DNA from: Harmonia axyridis
Lineage: Eukaryota; Arthropoda; Insecta; Coleoptera; Coccinellidae
Reading direction: 5' to 3'
DNA length: 64,000 nucleotides
Assembly: GCF_914767665.1 (NCBI RefSeq)
Contig: NC_059503.1
Coordinates: forward strand, 29,574,001-29,638,000
Of the stretch, positions 46,057 to 58,083 are shown piece by piece. Made by a program: the position numbers and the translations under genes. The notes under the pieces are model-generated. The model did not search any database, was not told where the DNA came from, and worked only from the letters and a program-made list of their open reading frames with translations. Position 1 is the stretch's first letter; every line of letters starts with the position of its first letter.

Positions 46057-47037
46057 CTACAACTGCACAAATTTTAATAATTCAAGTAATGGACTTGATT
46101 CAAATCAAAATGGCCTTCGTTGACAGTATGTGCTAATTTATTGCGGTCCCATAGAAACGACTCAAAAGCCCAATTTCATTGGTCTACCAAGCGAGGTGTG
46201 GGCAAAGTGCCGTGAGAAATAATATTTCCCACAGTATGAGCAATACATAGTTTTGAAATTGTGTAAGCTATGAAGAATACGCTACTTTTCATAGCAGTTG
46301 TAGGAAAAAATATATGTTGTGGTACAAAAAATAAACAATATTATCGATAGCTTTGAAGGAAACAAATTCCTCGGAAAATACCTGATTTTGGAAAAGAGAA
46401 TTCAAGGATTTCGAACCAATATTGATATGCCAAAAAATCAGCACCTCACAAAAAACAAAAACCATATTCTGCTAATATGACCCGGTCGAATTTTCTATTT
46501 CAAACCTCAAATTACCACTACAAAGCACCTGAAATAAAATGGGTATAAAAGTGGCTGAAGTTAATTTCCCGAAAAGGCATTTGAGATTCTCTAATATGAT
46601 ATAGTGTATAAGTGAACCTTTATATCATGTGTAATGAAGCGGAATACCGTCAACGTTGCTTTGAAGGTATTTTTACATATGTAGATATCATACGCTCTAC
46701 CTCGTAAATCCATTAAAAATTCTGAAAATGAATTATACATCAGCATTCCTTCCAATGGGTGGTGCTTATTTGAGTGTTCCTATGATTGATAATGTTGAAA
46801 TGGTAGCGAATCAAGGTGAAATATCATTGGAAAATTTTAGTTAGGTGAGGATGCTGAGTAAATACATATTTTGTGTTTGGTTTACTATAAGACTAGATGA
46901 CAGATTGATATTTAGCGCAAAAATGTTCATACGTACGATTTTCTCGGGCAGTTTCCGTCGACCGCCGCGTTTCGCGACTTTATCTAACCTATCGAATCTA
47001 GCAATTGCGTAGCTCCGCCCAGCTACCCTTCTAAAGA

Positions 47038-47297
47038 TTTACGGCTTGGCTTGAGATTCAAACTTGGCCTAAGCTCAAGCTCAAGCAGCTTGAGCTTAAC
47101 TTGAAATCAACTCAAGTCAAGTCAAGTAGAAGTTTTTCAATGTTAAGACAAGTACTTAATGAAAAAATACTTGACAGGATTTGAAAAACTACTACTTGAC
47201 TTGAACTTGTGCTGAATTCAGGTCAAGCTTAAGCTACTTGAACTTGAGCTTGAGCCGAGTAGCTTGAATATCAAGCCAAGCCGTGAATCCCTAAACC
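47038..47297. repeat. Palindromic repeat rich in CAAGCT/CAAGTT hexamers
   Basis: The ends are ACGGCTTGGCTTGAGATTCA and, on the reverse strand, ACGGCTTGGCTTGATATTCA. The arms consist largely of degenerate GCTTGA and CAAGTT hexamers in both strands and meet near 47165. It has no open frame of interest and looks like a MITE. Confidence 0.75.
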
Positions 47298-48764
47298 CTT
47301 CATTGTAATTTGTTACTATGCTGAATGAAGGAAGTCAACAAAATATATATACTGGATACTGGTTCAAGTTCACTATCACTAAACAACAAAATAGCAGAGG
47401 CCGAACCACAACTAAATATTGCAAAAATCAATTGAAATTCTAGCAGTAATAACAATAAAACTTCAACAGTATCAATAGGCTCCATTCTCCATTAAAGCCA
47501 CATTTTCAAATTCTTATACAAGGGTGTACGAAAAAAGGTAAAATGACCTAACTTATGTTTTTTTCTTATGGAACGGACTGTTTTTTATTGAATTTTCAGA
47601 TTTCACGGAATTAATTAACTCATATTTGTTCGAAGTTTCATGTGGTTAAAACTTACCGTTTTTGATATACATATTTCGATTTTTCATAAATCGAAGGGAG
47701 TTGGAAAAAGTTAATGAATTTATTCGAATGAGATTTCGAAAGTGAATACTAGAAGAACGAAGGTAAGTACTGACTATTTGATAATCATTGAAAAATCTAC
47801 TGGGTGTTCAAAATGAGACAATTCATGTATAATTTATTCAAACGTTAATGTCGAGCTTATCCCAAATGCCATACCGTGTAGATTATGTTTTATTAGGTAG
47901 CAAATATTATTATTTTCAAAAAATTCTTCACCAAATGAGAAAATGAAATATAGGGTGTGGTATTTGGAATAAGCCCAATATTAACGTTTGAATGAGTCAT
48001 CAATGACTCGTCTTATTTTGAAAACCCACTAGAGTTCTCAATGATCATCGTAAAGTCAGTATTTACCTACGTTTTTCTAATATTAACATTCAAAATCTCA
48101 TTCAAATGAATTTCATTTCGAAGTTATTGGGTTTTGACAAAGAAGTAATTCATGAAAAGTCGCAAGCATATAAAACTTCGAAAAAACTTTCTATCATTCT
48201 ATTTATTTATTCCATGCAATCTGAAAATGTGTGTGTTCCATAAGATAAATGCATGTTTCGTCATTTACACTTTTTTGTTACACCCTGTGTATTTTTAAAC
48301 AATTTTAGAATTCAGCTCTAATAGAGCCTAATGATACTGTGTCGAAAAAAAATTTCGAAAATTTCAGTGCTCAACTGTAATAGAGCATCGCGTCAATGGT
48401 GGACACCCTGTATAGCGTGTCTCGGTTAATATTGTGGTACGAATCGGTTCTTGAGTAAACGAGTAGAATCCTCCAGTATCATATTAAATGAATCAATCAA
48501 TGCAATGAGGCATTTGAATTTGACTTTTTCATCACATGAATATTTAGATGATCAGTTGAGCAGCTTTGGTCCGGGGCAAGTGTCTGTATGGGTGATCGTT
48601 CATTATTGGGCGTGGTGAGTCTCAAGTGTGGATTTTCGAATTTTTGTCGTTTTGATGAAGAGATACATGCTTCTTTCCACAGCATATCAAAAATTATTTA
48701 TTGTCTGTAAAATTTTCGTATGGAGTTGAGGATGTAACTACATAAAAAATTTATGAATTGTAAT

Positions 48765-49634
48765 GGGGAGAGTGGGGCAAGTGCGTCTTTCGCAATATTT
48801 TCCTTGACCAGCAATATATCCGGCAACAATGAATACAGTTCAACAGTGAATAAATTACCTCGTGGTGACAATGAAAATCTTTATGACAAATAGTGAAACT
48901 TAAGTAGATATGGAGATTTATCGTAATACAACTGTTGTCTTGTTATATTTCAGGAGATTAAACAAGAATTTATTATAATTTATAGGAAAATTCTGAATAT
49001 TTCATAGAATACATCATACTACATCAAACACACTTTATTAGGCTTGATATTTAGTACGTTGTCAAACATAAGCGTATTTTGCAAAACATTAATTTCACTT
49101 CTCATGATACATTGGGGCAAGTGAGTCTCGAGTACTAAAATAATCACAAATTCGTCCTATAAAGACCAACTCAAAGAAAAAGCAAAAACAGCGAGAACCA
49201 AAGTTGTCATAAGGACTTTGAGAATGCTGGACCAAGTTTTTTGAATAAAAAAATAGAGAAAAAAGGGATAAACTCCTAGGACTAAAAGAAAATTAACCGG
49301 AAAACCAGCAGCGATATCAGATGAAGAATAAACACAATATAACGAAACATATTGGACAATTTTCACGAAGAATGTATAATGTGTATTATACATATAGCGC
49401 CTCCATGAACGGAGAGAAGAAGGACCCACTTGCCCCACGATATGGGGCAAGTGAGGCATTTGAAGTTTTTTTTTCAAGTCATAAATTCTCACCCAAGAAT
49501 TATTATTTTGTTAATTTTGTGTATTAAATAAATATTAAAGTTATTTCTCAATCAAGAAACATTGTTTCATTCGCATTTTTGAGGAAGTTTTTCCTCGTTA
49601 AATCTTGAGGTGTCTCAGTTGCCCCACCCTCCCC
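48765..49634. mobile_element. Element with GGGGAGRGTGGGGCAA ends
   Basis: The left end GGGGAGAGTGGGGCAAGTG and right end, on the reverse strand, GGGGAGGGTGGGGCAACTG are inverted; TA flanks the right end. The motif TGGGGCAAGTGAG recurs inside at about 49110 and 49424-49455, once as a mirrored pair. No transposase is recognisable, though a plus-strand frame near 49160-49240 is rich in Lys/Arg. The ends recall pogo/Tigger-type elements, which is a guess. Confidence 0.7.
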
Positions 49635-50573
49635 TATGTAGATTATAGAATATTTAAATTTCATTGTACCTACAGCTCGAAATTTCTGATAAAAGTATTT
49701 AATAAAATGTTTTTGTGAACGAATGTTGGGAAAAAAAGTTCCGTAAGATTTTTATGAAATAAGATTTATCAGATTCACTTAATACTCAAGAAAAGTAGAT
49801 TGTGAATTCCGATAAAGAAGAGAGAAAAAAATAAATCATGAATGAAAACAGTTCTACGCATAAAATAATGACTTACAGCTTTTCCAGATCACTCTCTCTC
49901 GGGATTCTAATTCTAGAGTTATCTATCAAGAGCACTGCATTTTGCGTTGCACCTGCTGCTGAATTCCAACGGAACCCGCCAACGTAACTATTGTTGCACT
50001 GAGCAGGTCAGAGTCCCAGGAAAATTGATCCATCTGGCTCGCTGGTATTGACATTGGGGAAGGTCCGAGAATATAATTAGATGATTGTTTACCCACAGTA
50101 CAAACCCTTGATTGATCTGTGAAATTACAGGGAAATGAAATACCTGATTCCCAAAATAGAATAGGATATATCTCATATACAATAATCTACATCGATTTTA
50201 CCTTACAGTGTTTGGATTTCAAATTCCAATAAATAAGACTTAAACAATGATCTAATTAATTTTTTCCATTCTGCCCTGTTAGTCGCTTACTCTTTCGCTT
50301 CTTTTAGGTTTTTCCTCTTCTCTGTATTTCTCTCATTTGCTCCATCCCAAGTCTGCTGTGGTCTTCCTCTCTTTGGCTTCTTTTCTATTCACTCCTCCCA
50401 TATATATCTTCATTTCTATAATATTATGAATATTATCTGCCTAAACAATATGAATTATTTTATATTCGTTTGTATTTATTGCACGCCCATTCAGTCGTTT
50501 CTTTGTTTACCCATTTATTTGTTTATTTATTAATGTATTAATCAATTAATTAATTTCTTTGTTTATTCGTCTA
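49635..50573. other. Intergenic stretch, possible LINE scrap and exon-like frame
   Basis: At 50250-50420 the minus strand, read across frames, recalls the RGRPQ.TW / W.EAK.L...R..W tail of some LINE polyproteins, weakly. At 49865-50155 there is an exon-like open frame on the minus strand, discussed under findings. A TTTATTTG-type low-complexity run spans about 50500-50570. Confidence 0.4.
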
Positions 50574-51486
50574 ACAGGCCAATTGAAAAGTCCTTGATCT
50601 ACTATAGTAAAACACATTTTTCTGGCAAAATTTGTTTGTAATACTCAACATAGTTGCCTACGAGGGCGATACAGCGATTATAGCGATCTTCCAACTTTTC
50701 GATACCATTTTTGTAGTACGATTTGTCTTTCGCTTCAAAATAGGCCTCAGTTTCGGCGATTACTTCTTCATTGGCACCAAATTTCTTTCCAGCGAGCATT
50801 CTTTTGAGGTCTGAGAACAGAAAAAAGTCGTTGTGGGCCAGATCTGGCGAATGCGGTGGATGCAGAAACATTTCGAAGCCCAATTCAGGCAATTTTGCCA
50901 TACCTAGTTTTCATTGATTTGTGACACGGCGTATTGTCTTGATGGAACAGCATCTTTTTTTCTTCAAATGGGGCCGTTTTTTTAACGATATATTGATGGT
51001 CTGGCTCTTTTGGAGTTAATCAATGAATATTAATAACTTGCGCATCTGCTATCTCAATCAACTTCACTTTACGGTCATTCAAAATTAGTTTGTGAACTTT
51101 TTTGATTTTTTCGTCGGTGACAGCCTCTTTTGGGCGTCCACTGCGTTCGCCGTCTTCGGTGCTCATTTTCCCACGTTTAAACTCAGCATACCAGTCAATG
51201 ATGGTTGATATTCCTGGTGCAGACCCCGGAAACTCTTCATCAAGATTTCGCTTCAACTGTATTATTTCGCTTCAAAAAGCAATATTTTATCAGCACATGA
51301 AATTCTTTTTTTTTTCTTTTTTCAAATAACAAAAGTAGTTACACTGACAACGCAATATCTCACAAACGGACTGCTGTCAAATTTTGACACGTATCGTTTG
51401 AAGGTTGGTACTAACTAAAAATCATATGCATTTAATACAAGCACCGCCATCTGTGCATCAGACCGGGGACTTTTCAATTGGCCAAA
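50574..51486 (-). mobile_element. Internally deleted mariner (cecropia-type), copy 2
   Basis: Inverted ends GGCCAATTGAAAAGTCC match exactly over 17 bp at both edges, with TA outside. The minus strand encodes the helix-turn-helix part (NLDEEFPGSAPGISTIIDWY, GERSGRPKEAV, RKVKLIEIAD at 51250-51040). Most of the catalytic domain is then deleted, and the C-terminal part follows: KLPELGFEMFLHPPHSPDLA, SDLKRMLAGKKFGANEEVIA and YYKNGIEKLEDRYN (50900-50690). With about 910 bp instead of the normal 1.3 kb it is non-autonomous, but its ends look complete. Confidence 0.9.
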
Positions 51487-51668
51487 TACTTGTTTATTTA
51501 TTTGTTTATTTACTTGTTTATATATGTGTGTATATATTCATTGGTTTATTAGTTTATATGTTTGTTCCTGCTTTGCCTTTTCTATATGCTCATCTATAAG
51601 TAGGTATATCTTTTATTTATATGCTCGTCTATCTATGTTTGATTAATATTGTGTCTACAGATCTCATA

Positions 51669-53105
51669 TACAGGGTGGCCACTTTTTCAATGGGATTGTA
51701 TTGGTAACTTTTAAACCATAAGAGTTAGAAGGTCGGTCAAATGGAGAAAAAGTGGCATGCATAGAAGCATTATCAAGCATTCCAAACAAATCGAGATTAT
51801 CAGGGCCGGTTATTGAGATATCATAAAAAAAGTGAATTCTGTCATTTTGATTTTTCTTTTTTTCCCACTTTATTTCAAATATTATCGAAAAATATTACAG
51901 GAATTTTTTATTCGACAATGAATTGTTCTCAATTTGACATCATCAGATTTCGTATCCAACGTTTCGTGCTCTCTAGGCCACCCTCAACCTCATTTTTTTC
52001 AATACGGACCTGTATATTTTATGACACTTTTCGAAATAACTTTTAACGCTGAATTCAACGATATATCATACAATGTCATTCAAAGTTGATTTTCAGGTGA
52101 TTTTGACCCTTATCCAATTTTTTTTTGGGTCGGATCTGTAGTGAATGCAATTTATCAAAAACTGCTGTTAATAAAATAGTCAAGAGACGCGAATACAATG
52201 ATTTTAAATTTGAATACCAAGCCTTGCAAAACTTATATCGTAATGATATCAAAATAAAGTTCGATTCTGGAACAAATGACAAATCCAACAATAGTGGTTT
52301 CTCGCGAGAAGATTGAGAATGTATTGGAAGGTATTCAAGAAGACGAAATAAGCAAATGTATACGAAGTATGGGTTCCAGAACCGTTGAGTGCATTTTACA
52401 AAATGGTGGACATTTCGAACACTTACTTCATTCATTTTCATTTACTTTCGAATAATCATTCGGGTTTTCTTTCATTAAATGATAATTCGTTTAATTATTA
52501 TGAATTGAAATATGTAAATAATTATAACTTGTTTCTTGATTTGATTCTGATATGTTCCATTTAGTTCAAGATGAGTAAGTTGATTTTCTCATCGAAATGT
52601 ATTGCTTGTTGCTAATTAAACTAAAGGTACCGAAATGTAATACAGATCCGACCCAAAGAAATTTGGATAAGGGTCAAAATCACCTGAAAATCAACTTTGA
52701 ATGGCATTGTATGATATAAGTGTTGAATTCAGCGTTAAAAGTTATTTCGAAAAGTGTCATAAAATATACAGGTCTGTATTGAAAGAAATGAGGTTGAGGC
52801 TGGCCCAGAAATCACGAAACGTTGGATACGAAATCTGATTACGTCGAATAGAACAATTTACTGTCGAATAAAAAATTCCTGTAACATTTTTTGATAATAT
52901 TTGAAATGAAGTGGAAAAAAAAATCAAAATGACAGAATTTACTTTTCTTATGATATCTCAATAACCGGCTCTGATAATCTCGATTTGTTTGAACTGCTTG
53001 ATAATGCTTCTATGCATGCAACTTTTTCTCCATTTGACCGACCTTCTAACTCTCATGGTTTAAAAGTTACCAATACAATCCCATTGAAAAAGTGGCCACC
53101 CTGTA
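51669..53105 (+). mobile_element. Palindromic element with TACAGGGTGGCCA ends and transposase scrap
   Basis: The edges are TACAGGGTGGCCACTTTTTC and its mirror at 53105. The arms (about 51671-52145 and 52638-53105) are near-perfect reverse complements, sharing TTGGTAACTTTTAAACCAT, GAATTTTTTATTCGACA-type and GATTTTGACCCTTATCC blocks. The 490-bp centre encodes on the plus strand, near 52320-52440, EGIQEDEISKCI and CILQNGGHFEHLL, which recalls the C-terminal end (NGGHFEH) of Tc1/mariner-type transposases. The catalytic domain is gone. Confidence 0.85.
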
Positions 53106-53640
53106 TACACTATTCCTGTTAGTGTTTTATTTTTCTGTTCTATTTTATTCGGAACATCTATTCTAAATGAATGAGCACATATACGGCTAATAATCAAAAC
53201 CGCCAAATATTCATTAAAAAACAACAACAAAAATCTTTCTTCTAGGTACTACTACAATTGCAAGAAGAAATAGTATCCGTACAGATATACATTGTATGAG
53301 CTATATTTTATTCAAAGGATTCATATCATAGAGTTCCAGTTTAATCAACATCTCATATATTGCTTTCATGTCCCCCCCCCCTGTATCCGCCTCTGAGTTA
53401 TATTCAATAGATTGCCTGTGCACATCTCAAAAAATTCAAAAAAGCAATATATGGGGGGCCATGGGGGCCATGACCCCCCCCCCCCTCGCGGACCTTATAA
53501 ATATAAAAATGTATCCTGAAAAATCTAAAAATATGCGTGGGCACTCACAAGGGTGAAAGATTGGATATGAACTAGAATGGTTGAAGACAGGTTGAATGTA
53601 TTGGCATTAATGCATATACATAGAATCATTTGCAGCAGTC
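53106..53640. other. Intergenic stretch with hAT-like C-rich scraps
   Basis: A run of C followed by TGTATCCGCCTCTGAG (53371) and mirrored GGGGGCCATGACCCCCC sequences (53452-53495) look like broken ends of the GGCGGATCC hAT-like MITE family; another such end is at 54793-54830 (CATCGTCTAGATCCGCCCCTG). No gene is seen. Confidence 0.5.
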
Positions 53641-53879
53641 CTAATGTTGAAAGATACGGTAGTCAAAAAAATACGAGACTAGAATTTGTTATTAAATTTT
53701 TAATATTTGAACATATGTCTTAATTTAATAGATGTAGTAAAAAGGAATTCATTATTTGTCCAATAGATGGCTTTAGTTATCTGTATCTTGCGTTGTACAA
53801 GTCCGATCGGGTTGCACTATATGGCGTTGAAAAGAAGAGATTTCGCACTACAAAAACATTCTGACAGTTTTGTGATGAG

Positions 53880-54560
53880 TTGACTCAGTTAAGTTTGAGC
53901 GCGCCACAATGATGGACACTAGCAAAAAGAAAATACCCTATATTTTATAGTTTTTCTTATGTAAAGACAAAAATACCAGTCAGGCGGCTGAAAATGTAAA
54001 TAGTGTTTTTGCCCTTATACTGTAATAGCCAATCACGTGCAGTTTTGGTTTCGTCGATTCCATTCCGGTAATTTCAATGTCAAAGATGCACCACGCACTG
54101 AAAGGCCACTGGCCAATTGTCGAAAATATTGATAAAAGCATGGATATTGGCGAGTCCTGTTTCGATTGCTCAAGAGCTTAAGAGTCTACAATAAACCGTT
54201 TGGAACACTATTTGCATAAGGCTGATCTCAAAAAGGTGCTAGATGTATGGATATCACATGAGCTAACCAAAAAACCGCATGGACCGAATTTCCACTGCGA
54301 ATCACTGGAGAATCGCAACAAAATCGCCCTATTTTTGAAACGCTTGGTACCTGGTGATGAAAAGTGGATCATTTATGACAACGTCAAGCAAAAACGGTCG
54401 TGGTCGAAACGCGGTTAGCTTTCGGAAACGGCCAGGAAGGTTTTGCTGTGTGTTTAGTGAGATTGGCAGGGAATTATCTACCAAGAGCTGTTCACCTAGA
54501 GCACAACTGTGTTAACTATGGTAATTGAATATGAATGGTATGCAATAATAATGGTTTTCT
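53880..54560 (+). mobile_element. Mariner remnant (DD34D)
   Basis: On the plus strand, across frameshifts, pieces of a mariner transposase can be read: a helix-turn-helix part with SQAAENVNSVF-like sequence near 53970, WFRRFHSGNF near 54050, then a 72-residue frame (54200-54418) with ADLKKVLDVWISHEL, LKRLVPGDEKWIIYDNV and KQKRSWSKRG, where GDEKW holds the first catalytic Asp. The second and third catalytic regions are missing. No ends were recognised. The GDEKW.(x)YDN and WVPHEL-like motifs point to the mauritiana/irritans side of the family. Confidence 0.8.
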
Positions 54561-56273
54561 TTTTACTACACGTTATACATTCTTGCGCCTGGGTTTTCTT
54601 ATGAAATAAATTTACGGAATATATTTATGGAATATGTGAAATTTTTCCTTGTTTTTGTCCTACAAAAATTTTGGAAACTGAATATGATATGATTTACTAA
54701 AATCCATTTTTATATAAAAAAACACTTGACCCGGTAGGTACCAACAAAAAATTCCGCTATTTTGCTAACCTATATGAGCCGTGACTTTCTATGCCCCCCC
54801 CCTCAAACATCGTCTAGATCCGCCCCTGATATAACTATACAAGAATAATGGCAGTTTTTCTCAGTAATTGTGTGGTGGTGTTTAGGATATAAGTTATGTG
54901 GATTTCTACTTTCGTTTCTACTTGAATTTACATTAATGACAAAAATATGTTTAATTTGGAAAAAGAACTTTAAGCATTCTTGGACGTACAGACTGTTTTT
55001 TTATATTTTTACTCGATAGTTATCTTAGTCAATATTGATCTTAAAAAAACGTTTAAATTGGCATATATGAGGTATTTTTTAAGGGGATTCCTAATTCCGT
55101 ACTGGGAACTACAAAAAGGCAACTCAAAAATTCTATGTGAATTTGTATTTTTGAAATTGAATATTTTATTTTTCTAATCGGTAGAGCTCATCCTCCTGTT
55201 TTCAAAATATTATTCTGAAGATAAAACTAATACAAGATCTTTATAAATAATCGTAGTGGCTTCTGAAATATTTTTAATTCACACACCATGGGTTTGAAAA
55301 CAGAGAATTCTCTTAATTTGTATAAGAATTGATAATAAAAAGTTTGTGTAACAATTTCAACATTTTATCAATGTATGTATGTATGTAATAGGTAGTTGCC
55401 AGTATTAGTGGAAAGCGTTAAAGAAAACTTCATAGGCGTTAATGTATTGCTGTGGCCATCGTGCTTACCGGATTTAAATCCCTTTGAACATTTGCACGAT
55501 ATTTCAACTCGATCGAGCCCGTTATTACTAAAATATTCCTTTTTTTCGATACTCTGCTTGGATTTTCTATGGTTTTTATTTATTAATTAATACGAAATTC
55601 CATACATAGCTTGAAATTGATATTTTATACTTGAACGCAAACCCTAAGTCGGGCGGATTAGTCTTTTCCGATGTTCTTCTTGAATTTTCTGTGGTTCTGG
55701 GGATGCGATCAACAGGAACTTAGCTATATTTAAGCTTGAGATTGTATTTTACATGTTGCCACTTTGGTCCCAACGAACTCAACCTTGGCATTCAAGATTC
55801 AAATTTAGCCTGAAAATTTTAAGTTGTTTTGTCGGAAGAGTTATTTAGTTTGCGGCCGGATGAGTGAATAGTGAATGAAATCTTACCGTTTGAGAACAAT
55901 GACAGCTGAAAATTTGAAAATTACAGACATTGTGACGATATGATATAATAGCGCTCTCTGTTATGTAAAAAAATGGAATGTGGGCAGTAGTGGAAATGTT
56001 TGTTAGGGAGGACAATGTTCTTTTATGATGACAAAGCTTTCTATAGCTGAGAAAGACTTGGAAGAATTAAATAAATAAATCAATTTAGAGAAAAGGCGTT
56101 TGTAGATTCCATATATTGCCACTTGTGAGGTAAATGAATATGAAAATACTGAAGTTGTTTACTAACCTCTTCTCTCTAACTGTGAAGTGTTGTCTTTACA
56201 AATAAGAAACGAAATATAGATACTAGTTAAGCCTGTATATTCCTCGAAGAAAGTTTGGAAATTCAATTGCAAT
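54561..56273. other. Intergenic stretch left of the receptor genes
   Basis: Apart from the Tc1 scrap at 55393-55520 and a hAT-like end near 54793-54830 nothing is recognised. The promoter of the plus-strand receptor should lie in the right part; no core motif stands out. Confidence 0.45.
55393..55520 (+). pseudogene. Tc1-type transposase scrap
   Basis: The plus strand reads NVLLWPSCLPDLNPFEHLHD, matching the region around the third catalytic Glu of Tc1 transposases (SPDLNPIEHLW). Nothing upstream or downstream of it is recognisable, so it is a short fossil. Confidence 0.75.
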
Positions 56274-58062
56274 ATGATGGAGATAATAGGGAAAAATTAT
56301 TCCCTTACGGCAATCAAAATTTATTGTCGTTTGATCGGTTTTTTTCCATATGATTTGATCGAAAAAGGGAATAACATTTCTGTGAAATATTCTCTCAAAT
56401 ATCTGATTTGGAGTTACTTCCTAGGAACCAGCCTGAGTAAGTCTCAACATGAAACATTCAGGTTTTTTACATTAAAATCTAATTAACTCATTTTTCAGTC
56501 TTTACAGGAACCCTGATTTCCTTCTTGTCACTCAAATCCAAGGAATATTGGTTCATTCCCGTTTATTTTCGTGTGCCTGTTATTATATATATTGTTCAAA
56601 TGAATTTTATGTTCAACATTGTAAGCGCATTCATTTGCATCATCTACATTACTTTCAGCCGAAAAAAATTGAATATGCTAATCCATAACATCTTAAAGGC
56701 GAGTATATGTAATGGTTCACTCCGATATGAGAGATATTTATTGATATTGGTGGTTTCCAGGCTGACAAACTTCTGGATGATTTGAAAATTCCAATAAGAA
56801 AGAATAGATGGTCCACATTGATGGCATCGTTTATGGTAGCAGCGATTGTGATCGTTGTTATTGCAGATTATTTAAGCTATTACCTCACTTTGGATGAACA
56901 TAAGTTCGTCATACATTTAATAAGGAAATTACCATACTTCAGCAGTTATTTGTTTTCTTTATCTCTAACTTATATTTTTTGGAGTTTGGTACTCTTGGTA
57001 AGAGCGAGGATATATGCTATAAGAAAGGATTTCGCAGGTTTTGATGACGTTTTCATACTTGGAAATACAATATTGGTCAAGGAATTTGAAAGTGTGTTAT
57101 TGCAACAGGCAAAAAAAGGTGATTTTGTAATTTTTTTCCATTAATTCTAAAATACATTGATGAGTAACTTTTACCAAGTGTGAGCAAATATATCGCCTCT
57201 ATTGTAGTTGACTGCATTTAGTGCAAGCAAAATAACTTGTTCTCATAGGTGTGAACTTTCAGGAAGAAGCAATTTAAAACATTTGCAGAATGTATACATA
57301 TATCTGTTCGATGCAGCAAAAGCTCTAGATGAATTCATGAGGCCTATCATAGTGGTAAATATATATAATTCAAGTGTTTATTTATAAGTTATAGGTACTG
57401 AATATATTTTGTAAGTCTAATTTTTCTCAAGTGCGCTTATGTGTTGAAAGTAATCATTCTATAAAATATTGAATTTTTTTCCTAACTCCCACTCGAAGTG
57501 TTAGTTACAATGTTTAATTCTTTCAGTTCATGTTCGTGACTAGATTCTTCTCTCTTTTGATCACTCCTTTCATATTGTACGTACAGATAATTGGTTATGG
57601 CAGTACCATTTTCATTTCTTCTCAACTTTGTTGGGTTGTGGTTCATTGTTCATCCTTGATACTTATAGTTGAGCCTGCTTTTTATTGTAGAAAAGAGGTA
57701 AGATGATAACCACAATATTTTGATTATACTGCAAAATTTATTTTATTATAGTATGATCAACTGAAACAACAATTGTCGAAAATTTTATGCCATGCAAATA
57801 TTTTCAATGAAGATGTGAGTTTTTAATTTTGTATTGTTTGTGTTTTGAAAATCTCATTTCAGCTTGAGAATCTTTTTGATTTGGTTAAAGCTCTACCTAT
57901 CGAATTCTGTATAAATGATGCTACGCCTTTAAAGAGGAGATTATATGTTTCTGTAAGTATTTGTTTAAATTGTATCATCGACTGTAGCGATATTTTTTAC
58001 AGATTCTAGGCAGTCTCACTACGTACTTAGTTGTTTTGTTTCAAATGGCAAACACTAAATAA
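56274..58062 (+). CDS. Gustatory receptor, complete, 8 exons
   Basis: Exons are 56274-56436, 56499-56698, 56761-57118, 57263-57354, 57527-57697, 57752-57814, 57863-57952 and 58003-58062 (stop TAA 58060-58062), giving 1197 nt and 398 residues. All introns are GT-AG apart from the second (56699-56760), which starts GC (AAG|GCGAGT) and ends TTTCCAG. The protein is a seven-transmembrane insect gustatory receptor: hydrophobic segments lie near residues 46-66, 76-106, 138-162, 178-204, 271-296, 301-322 and 380-394. The last exon has T386-Y387-LVVLF-Q393, the TY(x5)Q signature of the family, with Met after it instead of the usual Phe. The usual length is about 370-450. Such receptors sit in the dendrite membrane of taste neurons as cation channels with the N-terminus inside; the ligand cannot be told. 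An AATAAA at 58084-58089 lies 22 bp after the stop. The minus-strand paralogue ends 71 bp further on. Confidence 0.92.
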
Positions 58063-58083
58063 ATGTATTGCTTGATTGTTCAT

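Larger units (their letters stand above)
45550..48764. other. Intergenic stretch with small repeats, no gene
   Basis: The stretch holds the hairpin repeat at 45926-46056, the CAAGCTT-rich palindrome at 47038-47297, and CACCCTGTATA termini near 48291 and 48411. Open frames such as 45714-46070 and 48497-48685 on the minus strand show no motif I know. No host gene is supported. Confidence 0.45.

Noticed and set aside
48497..48685. Minus-strand frame of 62 codons, considered as a small gene
   Set aside because: It has no known motif, no convincing splice sites and lies between repeat ends.
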